Shown here piece after piece: positions 5,898 through 11,034 of a DNA stretch of 11,839 nt. The position numbers and the translations under genes are program-made. Source of the DNA: an uncultured Clostridia bacterium (GTDB taxonomy: Bacteria > Bacillota > Clostridia > Christensenellales > Pumilibacteraceae); contig CANQCB010000041.1 of the NCBI GenBank assembly GCA_947589145.1, positions 1 to 11,839 on the forward strand, in the 5' to 3' direction. Under the pieces are notes generated by a model. That model had not been told where the DNA came from and searched no databases. It saw only the letters and a list, made by a program, of their open reading frames with translations. How positions within the stretch are numbered: position 1 is the stretch's first letter; every line of letters starts with the position of its first letter.

Positions 5898-6434
5898 ATG
5901 GGAATAGAAAACGCTAAATGGTACGTTCTCCACACATACTCCGGTTATGAGAATCAAGTGGAAATGAACCTCAAAATGGTATTTGAAAAGAATAACCTCA
6001 CGGACAGGCTTTTTGAAATCACCATTCCCATGGAAGACGTCCTCGAAGAAAAGAATGGTAAGAAAAAACTCGTCAAGAGGAAGATGTTCCCTTGCTACGT
6101 CCTTATCAAGATGGATTATGACAACAGCATGTGGCATATCATCACTCAAACGCGCGGCGTAACCGGTTTCGTCGGACCTCAGGGTCGCCCCCTGCCGCTC
6201 ACTCAGGACGAAATTCGCCGAATGGGTATCAAGGACCCGGGGCAGGCGGTAAAGGCGGATTACAACGTAGGGGATTCCGTTAAGATCATTGACGGAGCGC
6301 TTACCGATTTCGTCGGAAAGATCGAGACGATCGACGCCGCCAACCAAAAATGTCGCGTTTCCGTCTCCATGTTCGGCAGGTTGACGCCCGTGGAATTGGA
6401 GTTCTATCAGATCGAGCCCGTTGAGGAAGAGTAA
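5898..6434 (+). CDS. nusG: Transcription termination/antitermination factor NusG
   Basis: A 178-aa protein of full length. The NGN domain spans about 6-110: WYVLHTYSGYENQV (8-21), MFPCYVLIKM (63-72), and RGVTGFVGPQGRPLPL (86-101). The KOW domain covers about 122 to the end, with VGDSVKIIDGALTDFVGKI (124-142). NusG binds the RNA polymerase clamp to control pausing and termination and couples transcription to translation. The family's usual FPGYV reads FPCYV here, a conservative oddity. It starts 2 nt after the secE stop, so the two are translationally linked. Confidence 0.96.
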   Translation: MGIENAKWYVLHTYSGYENQVEMNLKMVFEKNNLTDRLFEITIPMEDVLEEKNGKKKLVKRKMFPCYVLIKMDYDNSMWHIITQTRGVTGFVGPQGRPLPLTQDEIRRMGIKDPGQAVKADYNVGDSVKIIDGALTDFVGKIETIDAANQKCRVSVSMFGRLTPVELEFYQIEPVEEE

Positions 6435-6566
6435 ACCTTTCGCGGGAAAAGGCGACAGACCGCGAAAAGCCGCGGCATAGCAAACATACTCAACGATATA
6501 TTACGGGAGAACGAAAGTTCGTTTGTACCGCGATTATATAAGAGAATTATATAAGGAGATTTGCAA
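6435..6566 (+). promoter_or_regulatory. rplK leader, possible L1 autoregulatory region
   Basis: The 132-nt gap between nusG and rplK is the longest inside the operon. It holds a small hairpin, AACGA/TCGTT around AAGT, between GGGAG and TTTGTACC (about 6505-6525), and an outer CGCGG/CCGCG pair at about 6441-6465. In other bacteria L1 represses rplKA by binding the rplK leader, so this is the expected location. I could not match a specific L1 site. AAGGAG at 6553-6558 is the ribosome binding site. Confidence 0.35.
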
Positions 6567-6992
6567 ATGGCAAAGAAATTACAAGCGGTTGTAAAACTGC
6601 AACTTCCTGCCGGTAAAGCAACCCCGGGACCGCCTGTCGGTTCGTCCCTCGGCCCGCACGGTATCAATATACCCGCGTTTACCAAGGAATTCAACGAGAA
6701 AACGAAGAACCAAGACGGCATGATCATCCCCGTGGTGATCAGCATCTATTCGGACAGAAGTTTCACCTTCGTGATGAAAACCCCGCCCGCGCCCGTTCTT
6801 ATCAAGAAGGCGATCGGGATCGAGTCGGGTTCGGCTAAGCCCAACAAGGACAAGGTCGGCAAAATCACTATGGCGCAGGTGGAAGAGATCGCCAAACTCA
6901 AACTTCCCGACCTCAACGCAGGCAGTTTGGAAGCGGCAATCAGCATGATAAAAGGCACGGCGCGCTCGATGGGCGTCGAAGTCGCAGACTAA
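6567..6992 (+). CDS. rplK: 50S ribosomal protein L11
   Basis: A 141-aa protein, the normal length. It binds the GTPase-associated centre of 23S rRNA and is needed for stringent RelA sensing. It begins MAKKLQAVVKLQLPAG with the proline-rich loop ATPGPPVGSSLGPHGIN (18-34), followed by FTFVMKTPPAPVLIKKA and the C-terminal RNA-binding end SMIKGTARSMGVEV. The ATG at 6567 has AAGGAG 8 nt upstream; a TTG six bases earlier is in frame but overlaps that spacing. It lies 11 nt from rplA. Confidence 0.97.
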   Translation: MAKKLQAVVKLQLPAGKATPGPPVGSSLGPHGINIPAFTKEFNEKTKNQDGMIIPVVISIYSDRSFTFVMKTPPAPVLIKKAIGIESGSAKPNKDKVGKITMAQVEEIAKLKLPDLNAGSLEAAISMIKGTARSMGVEVAD

Positions 6993-7003
6993 GGGAGGGC
7001 GCT

Positions 7004-7690
7004 ATGAAATACGGCAAAAAGTACAAGACTTCCCTCACCGAGGTAGACGTTAAGAAAGCTTACGAAGCGGACGCGGCGATCGAAAACGCTATCGCAACCG
7101 CCAAGGCGAAATTTGACGAGACTATCGAACTTCACGTTCGTTTGGGCGTCGATCCCCGTCAGGCGGATCAGCAGGTGCGCGGCACCGTCGTCCTTCCCAA
7201 CGGAACGGGTAAAAATGTAAAAGTCCTCGTTATCGCGAAAGGCGACAAGGCGGACGCGGCACAGGCGGCGGGCGCGGATATCGTCGGTGCGGAAGAAATT
7301 ATCCAGAAAATTCTTTCGGAAAACTTCCTCGACTTCGACGTGTGCATAACCTCTCCCGACATGATGGGACAAATGGGCCGCGTGGCGCGTATCCTCGGAC
7401 CTAAAGGTCTCATGCCTTCGCCCAAGTCCGGCACGGTTACCATGGACGTCGCAAAGGCGGTCAGGGACGCGAAAGCAGGTAAAGTCGAGTACCGTCTCGA
7501 CAAGACCGCGATCATCCACTGCCCGATCGGCAAGAAGTCGTTCGGCAAGGAAAAACTTCTCGAAAACTACCAAACGCTTATGGACGCTATCGTCAAGGCT
7601 AAGCCTGCCGCGGCAAAGGGCGTTTATATCAAGAGCGTTACCCTTGCTTCCACCATGGGCCCGGGAATCAAAGTAGTCGCGAGAGTGTAA
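7004..7690 (+). CDS. rplA: 50S ribosomal protein L1
   Basis: A 228-aa protein of standard length that forms the L1 stalk and is a known translational repressor of its own operon. Visible signatures are MKYGKKYK at the N-terminus, RGTVVLPNGTGKNVKVLV (59-76), the highly conserved ILGPKGLMPSPKSGTV (130-145), and TMGPGIKV near the end. The start follows GGGAGG. No terminator lies between its stop and the promoter at 7698, so read-through into rplJL is likely. Confidence 0.97.
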   Translation: MKYGKKYKTSLTEVDVKKAYEADAAIENAIATAKAKFDETIELHVRLGVDPRQADQQVRGTVVLPNGTGKNVKVLVIAKGDKADAAQAAGADIVGAEEIIQKILSENFLDFDVCITSPDMMGQMGRVARILGPKGLMPSPKSGTVTMDVAKAVRDAKAGKVEYRLDKTAIIHCPIGKKSFGKEKLLENYQTLMDAIVKAKPAAAKGVYIKSVTLASTMGPGIKVVARV

Positions 7691-7697
7691 AAAACGG

Positions 7698-7726
7698 TTG
7701 ACATTCCTTCGGGAAGTCGCTATAAT
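7698..7726 (+). promoter_or_regulatory. Perfect consensus sigma-A promoter for rplJL
   Basis: TTGACA (7698-7703) and TATAAT (7721-7726) are separated by 17 bases. It begins 8 bases after the rplA stop and should start transcription near 7733, just ahead of the L10 leader. This makes rplJL separately transcribed and attenuated. Confidence 0.92.
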
Positions 7727-7732
7727 CAAATT

Positions 7733-7890
7733 ATAAGTCGCGAAAGCGACAAATGTCGAAGAAACGAGCGGCCGAAAGGCCTTAAATCCGAAAAGGAGCT
7801 AGTCGAGGCAGAACTTAACATCGGCACAAACGGCTTTTGTCCGTTTATAACTATGCTAAGCCTCGACCAAGCGCGTCGGGGCTTTGATTT
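7733..7890 (+). promoter_or_regulatory. Ribosomal protein L10 leader with attenuator
   Basis: This structured leader sits in the place and has the style of the Firmicutes L10 leader (Rfam RF00557), through which excess L10(L12)4 stops its own transcription. GGCC-GAAA-GGCC (7770-7781) is a GNRA-capped stem. GTCGAGGC (7802-7809) pairs with GCCTCGAC (7860-7867) and encloses the stem AAACGG/CCGTTT (7828-7833 with 7841-7846). The same 3' strand, AGCCTCGAC (7859-7867), can instead pair with GTCGGGGCT (7875-7883), which is followed by TTGATTTATTT. The two pairings exclude each other: the first is an antiterminator and the second a terminator. Confidence 0.85.
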
Positions 7891-7944
7891 ATTTCGAACC
7901 AATCTTGCGCCGAACCATCGGTGCAGAAGGAGGTTAACGGATAT

Positions 7945-8442
7945 ATGGCAAATAAGGAAATCATTGCGGCAAAGGAAGCGCAGGTAAACGAAGTCGCCGA
8001 GAAAATTCAAAAAGCGAAAAGCGTCGTCCTCGTTAATCATTGCGGCCTTACCGTTGAACAGGATACCGCACTCCGCGTTGACATGAGAAAGTCCAACGTC
8101 GAGTATAAGGTAATCAAGAACAAGATTCTCGTGCGCGCGTTCGAAAAAGCAGGCCTCGGCGAAATGGCAGGCATATTCGAAGGTCCTACGGCGGTTGCGT
8201 TCTCCTACGACGACGAAGTCGCAGGCGCGAAAGTCGCCGTGGATAACGGGACTAAGACCAAAATGCTCGAACTCAAAGGCGGCGTCATAAACGGCAAAGT
8301 CGCGAGCGTCGACGAAGTAAAGGTTCTTGCGAGTATTCCTCCGAAGCCCGTTCTGCTTTCTCAGCTCCTCGGACTTCTTACCGCGCCCATGCGCAATCTT
8401 GCGGTCGTCCTCAGCGAGATCGCAAAACAAAAGTCGGCATAA
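7945..8442 (+). CDS. rplJ: 50S ribosomal protein L10
   Basis: A 165-aa protein forming the base of the L12 stalk. It shows AKSVVLVNHCGLTVEQ (24-39), YKVIKNKILVRAF (54-66), and GPTAVAFSYDD (80-90). The C-terminal part is LLGLLTAPMRNLAVVLSEIA, which binds L12 dimers. The ATG at 7945 follows AAGGAGG at 7927-7933; an in-frame GTG at 7921 would place that site inside the gene and is rejected. It is preceded by an autoregulatory leader and followed by rplL after 65 nt. Confidence 0.96.
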   Translation: MANKEIIAAKEAQVNEVAEKIQKAKSVVLVNHCGLTVEQDTALRVDMRKSNVEYKVIKNKILVRAFEKAGLGEMAGIFEGPTAVAFSYDDEVAGAKVAVDNGTKTKMLELKGGVINGKVASVDEVKVLASIPPKPVLLSQLLGLLTAPMRNLAVVLSEIAKQKSA

Positions 8443-8507
8443 CGTCGGCAAAATCATTTGCGCATAAGTGCGCGTAAAAAATAAAAATAATCAAGGAGAA
8501 TAAAAAA

Positions 8508-8885
8508 ATGGCTGATATAGCTAAAATCGTAGAAGAAGTTGAAAGCATGAGCGTTACCGAACTCAACGAGTTGGTAAAGGCTATCGAAGAGAAGTTCGGC
8601 GTATCCGCAGCCGCTATGGCTGTCGCCGCACCCGCAGCAGGCGGCGCCGCTGCCGCACCCGCAGCGGAAGAGAAGACGGAATTCGACATCATCCTCAAAG
8701 ACGCAGGCCCCAACAAGATCCCTTGCATCAAGGTCGTTCGTGAAATCACCGGTCTCGGACTCGGCGAAGCAAAGGCGCTCGTCGACAAAGTACCTTCCCA
8801 AATCAAGGAAGGCATTTCCAAGGACGCCGCAAACGAACTTATCGCAAAGTTCAAGGAAGTCGGCGCTACCGCAGAGATGAAATAA
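8508..8885 (+). CDS. rplL: 50S ribosomal protein L7/L12
   Basis: A 125-aa stalk protein that recruits translation factors. The N-terminal dimerisation domain is about 1-32, the flexible Ala/Pro hinge about 34-54 (AAPAAGGAAAAPAA), and the C-terminal factor-binding domain 57-125, with VVREITGLGLGEAKALVD (76-93). AAGGAG precedes the ATG, and a strong terminator follows within 20 bases. In most Firmicutes rpoB and rpoC follow; they do not here. Confidence 0.97.
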   Translation: MADIAKIVEEVESMSVTELNELVKAIEEKFGVSAAAMAVAAPAAGGAAAAPAAEEKTEFDIILKDAGPNKIPCIKVVREITGLGLGEAKALVDKVPSQIKEGISKDAANELIAKFKEVGATAEMK

Positions 8886-8902
8886 GTTGTTATCTCAATG
8901 AA

Positions 8903-8935
8903 AAAAAGAACTTCGGTAAACCGAAGTTCTTTTTT
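8903..8935 (+). terminator. Intrinsic terminator after rplL
   Basis: GAACTTCGG (8908-8916) and CCGAAGTTC (8921-8929) form a 9-bp stem with a TAAA loop. It is flanked by seven A and followed by six T, which extend the stem or act as the U-tract. It closes the ribosomal protein cluster. Confidence 0.95.
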
Positions 8936-9029
8936 CGTTCGGCGGCGGTGTCAACGCGGCAGGGGGCGTCGCCGCGGGGCGGGGTACAACGGCGCTCGTC
9001 GGGGTTGGCTCGCTTTTCGCCGTTCTGAA

Positions 9030-9065
9030 CGTAAAGACGGCGATATGATTATCGCCGTCTTTACG
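9030..9065 (-). terminator. Perfect 16-bp hairpin, likely terminator of the 51-aa gene
   Basis: Bases 9030-9045 and 9050-9065 are perfect inverted arms with a TGAT loop. The inner part is GACGGCGAT, and the outer arms carry AAA/TTT. It lies 10 bases beyond the stop of the minus-strand gene at 9076. The U-tract is short, so termination efficiency is uncertain. It could work in both directions. Confidence 0.6.
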
Positions 9066-9075
9066 CCGTTGTTGC

Positions 9076-9231
9076 TTAGTCGCAATTCGTGGTCTTTGAC
9101 TTAGCCTGAGTCTTGGGCTTGCTTTTTGACGAAGCGGACTTGGTTTTGCTCGTAGTCTTTGCTTGCGTCTTAGCCTGCGCTTTGGAACAGCATCTGCCCG
9201 AGGACGTCTTGTTAGGCTTTGTGGTTGCCAT
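9076..9231 (-). CDS. Small lysine/threonine/serine-rich basic protein (51 aa), unknown function
   Basis: An open frame of 51 residues with an excellent ribosome binding site (AAAGGAGG at 9241-9248, about 9 nt from the ATG) and a hairpin terminator after the stop. Composition is extreme: about a quarter Lys, with most of the rest Thr, Ser, Ala and Gln, and only one acidic residue (the last Asp). Repeated words are AQAKTQAKT (19-27) and KTQAKSKT (40-47). Cysteines lie at 14-15 (RCCSK) and 50. There is no signal peptide or membrane span. Such composition resembles histone-H1-like or nucleic-acid-coating tails, but no family is recognised. It lies 73 nt downstream of the XRE gene on the same strand and may be co-transcribed. 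It is a likely real gene easily missed by length cut-offs. Confidence 0.7.
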   Translation of the reverse strand: MATTKPNKTSSGRCCSKAQAKTQAKTTSKTKSASSKSKPKTQAKSKTTNCD

Positions 9232-9304
9232 AAATGCTTTCCTCCTTTGTACTCGTAGTATGCGCAGACTTATGGCTTTTAATATGTAAAAATTTGTATT
9301 TTTC

Positions 9305-9613
9305 TTATTGAATAATTGCGTCGATCAATCGAAGAACGGCATTTTTTTGCGCGGGCGTGAGCTTGCGCATTTTTATTGATATTTCTCTGTCGTCGTCTTT
9401 GATGAAGTTTTTGCCGTAGTTTTTTTCGCGCCCGAGCAATTCGTCCAACGTTACGTCGAATGTATCCGCTATATCGATCAGCGTCTTGCAGTCGGGTTCG
9501 CTTATCCCGTTCTCCCAATTACTGACATTGCGTTGCAGGTTGCCTATCCTGCTCGCAAGCTCTTTTTGCGTCATTCCGCTCTCCTCTCTCAACTCCTTGA
9601 TCTTTAACACCAT
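9305..9613 (-). CDS. XRE-family helix-turn-helix transcriptional regulator
   Basis: A 102-aa protein. Residues 3-60 are a Cro/CI-type helix-turn-helix: LKIKELREESGMTQKELASR, then NLQRNVSNWENGISEPDCKT, then LIDIADTFDVTLDELLGRE. The tail (61-102) is charged and ends MRKLTPAQKNAVLRLIDAII, possibly a dimerisation helix. AAAGGAGA precedes the ATG at 9613. It is divergent from the DUF4234 gene, with a shared 80-bp control region containing a direct repeat, the usual layout for an autoregulatory repressor. Confidence 0.92.
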   Translation of the reverse strand: MVLKIKELREESGMTQKELASRIGNLQRNVSNWENGISEPDCKTLIDIADTFDVTLDELLGREKNYGKNFIKDDDREISIKMRKLTPAQKNAVLRLIDAIIQ

Positions 9614-9636
9614 AATTTTGTCTCCTTTTTCAAATT

Positions 9637-9689
9637 ATTCCAAAAAAATTACTAAATTCCTTGACAATTCCAAAAAATTACTATTTAAT
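9637..9689 (+). promoter_or_regulatory. Direct-repeat operators and promoter between the XRE and DUF4234 genes
   Basis: TTGACA (9661-9666) and TTTAAT (9684-9689) form a promoter with a 17-base spacer facing the DUF4234 gene. The spacer is exactly one copy of ATTCCAAAAAATTACTA (9667-9683). A second copy with one extra A lies at 9637-9654, 30 bases upstream, about three helical turns. Protein bound to the second copy would block the promoter, and the first copy lies toward the XRE gene. The XRE protein is the obvious candidate binder. The start of transcription would be near 9696. Confidence 0.65.
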
Positions 9690-9693
9690 ATCA

Positions 9694-10119
9694 ATGAATA
9701 GAAAATATATTTCTACACAAAGAGAGATGAGGAAGAAAATTAAATTTATGAAAGGATACGCCGGAAATATCAGAAAAAGAAGCGTAATTTTTGTGCTGTT
9801 TAGCCTTGCCTTTTTACGCGGTTATTATTTCATCTATTGGTTTGTAAATCTCACTAATGATACCAACGATTTGGCATGGACAGAAACGGCGAGCGGCGGC
9901 GTAGCATTTCTGTTTATCATAATCAGTTTCGGCATTTATTACTTCTATTGGTTGTACAAGTTGGGCGTCAAAACCGGTGAAATTAAGGGGAAAAGTCGGG
10001 GTAGATGTATCTTTCGCGGCGTGGTCTATGCTATTTTTTTGTGGTTTAGCATTTTGGGAATAATCGGCATGTGTCTTGCGCAGAGCGCGGTAAATAAAGC
10101 CGTTTCACGATTACGATAA
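9694..10119 (+). CDS. DUF4234-like integral membrane protein
   Basis: A 141-aa membrane protein if read from 9694. Three hydrophobic spans lie at about 30-51, 69-90 and 106-130. The DUF4234 pattern is visible: KRSVIFVLFS, then YYFIYWFVNLTND, an SGGVAFLF repeat with SFGIYYFYWLYKLG, and LGIIGMCLAQSAVNKAV at the end. Function of the family is unknown. The start is uncertain. The predicted start of transcription (about 9696) overlaps the 9694 ATG, which lacks a Shine-Dalgarno. In-frame ATGs at 9727 and 9748 are alternatives; 9748 has GAGGA 14 bases upstream and begins just before the domain. The gene is AT-richer than the ribosomal genes and is paired with the divergent XRE gene, which suggests an acquired module. 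Confidence 0.75.
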   Translation: MNRKYISTQREMRKKIKFMKGYAGNIRKRSVIFVLFSLAFLRGYYFIYWFVNLTNDTNDLAWTETASGGVAFLFIIISFGIYYFYWLYKLGVKTGEIKGKSRGRCIFRGVVYAIFLWFSILGIIGMCLAQSAVNKAVSRLR

Positions 10120-10131
10120 GGCGTTTCGAGA

Positions 10132-10207
10132 AGATTTTTAGTTTTTTTGGAAAAGGGGGTGCAGGGGGGATGGCTTTTTTACAAAAAAGGCATTCCCCCC
10201 TGCAAAA
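10132..10207. repeat. Hairpin element B, sibling of the element at 112-186
   Basis: Bases 10160-10180 and 10183-10204 are inverted arms. The outer 11 bp are perfect (TGCAGGGGGGA), followed by one unpaired T, one G-G mismatch and an inner T6/A6 stem. The flank GTTTTTTTGGAAAA at 10141-10154 matches the flank of element A. It begins 13 bases after the stop of the DUF4234 gene and may also terminate it. A small TTTACC/GGTAAA hairpin follows at about 10225-10239. Confidence 0.75.
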
Positions 10208-10261
10208 CGCTTACACAAAAAAGGTTTTACCTTCGGTAAATGTAATTTTATATAAAAACAG

Positions 10262-10290
10262 TTGAAATTTTCACTGTGCTGTGTTAAAAT
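10262..10290 (+). promoter_or_regulatory. Sigma-A promoter of the Fe-S scaffold/GGGtGRT pair
   Basis: TTGAAA (10262-10267) and TAAAAT (10285-10290) are 17 bases apart. The start of transcription would be near 10297, leaving a 25-nt leader with GGAGG before the ATG at 10322. Confidence 0.75.
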
Positions 10291-10321
10291 TTATTCGGTA
10301 AATCTCAATGGAGGAACAAAA

Positions 10322-11023
10322 ATGCAGTTTTCGAAGGAAGTAGAAAGAATGGTCTGCGTTGCCAAAGGTCCGAAGCACGGACCGGCGCCCATTCCCGAAG
10401 AGGGCAAGTGGGTTCAGGCTTACGAGATCAAAGACATCAACGGCTATACGCACGGTATAGGTTGGTGCGCACCGCAGCAGGGCGCGTGCAAACTCAGCCT
10501 GAACGTTAAGGACGGTATCATTCGCGAGGCTCTCGTAGAGACTATCGGTTGCTCGGGCATGACGCACTCCGCCGCAATGGCAGGCGAAATTCTCCCGGGC
10601 AAGACCATACTCGAAGCGCTTAACACCGACCTTGTTTGCGACGCGATCAATACGGCTATGCGCGAGTTGTTCTTGCAAATCGTCTATGGCAGAACGCAGT
10701 CTGCGTTCTCTGAGGACGGACTTGTAATCGGCGCGGGACTCGAAGATCTCGGCAAAGGCGAGCGTTCCATGACGGGTACGATTTACGGCACCGAAGCGAA
10801 GGGCGTTCGTTATCTCGAACTTACCGAAGGTTACATCACCAAACTTGCGCTCGACAAGGACAATCAGGTCATCGGTTACGAATACATTAAGCTCGGCGTT
10901 ATGCTCGACAAGATCAAGGCGGGCGTCGGCGCCGACGAGGCTCTTAAAGCCGCTACCGGACATTACGGACGGTTCACCAGGGAAGAGGGCGTATGCAAAT
11001 TCATCGACCCTCGCAAGGAATAA
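10322..11023 (+). CDS. Iron-sulfur cluster assembly scaffold-like protein (IscU/NifU-N type)
   Basis: A 233-aa protein. Residues about 60-120 resemble the IscU/NifU N-terminal domain: VETIGCSGMTHSAAMAGEIL (72-91) followed by PGKTILEAL mirrors the scaffold's Cys-plus-GKT motif, with C77 as the likely ligand. Other cysteines are C12, C49, C56, C106 and C225. A normal IscU is about 130 aa, so this has an N-terminal extension (WCAPQQGACKL at 48-58) and a C-terminal domain of about 100 aa of unknown role. The start is chosen by GGAGG and the typical MQFSKEVERM; an upstream TTG at 10262 overlaps the promoter. It lies 11 nt before a GGGtGRT-family gene, a pairing I know from anaerobic bacteria. Actual cluster binding is inferred. 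Confidence 0.82.
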   Translation: MQFSKEVERMVCVAKGPKHGPAPIPEEGKWVQAYEIKDINGYTHGIGWCAPQQGACKLSLNVKDGIIREALVETIGCSGMTHSAAMAGEILPGKTILEALNTDLVCDAINTAMRELFLQIVYGRTQSAFSEDGLVIGAGLEDLGKGERSMTGTIYGTEAKGVRYLELTEGYITKLALDKDNQVIGYEYIKLGVMLDKIKAGVGADEALKAATGHYGRFTREEGVCKFIDPRKE

Positions 11024-11034
11024 GGAGGCGCAAA

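Noticed and set aside
6517..6552. A promoter directly upstream of rplK (TTGTAC with an ATTATA-like box).
   Set aside because: Transcription would start at or inside the ribosome binding site, and operon read-through from 5231 explains expression.
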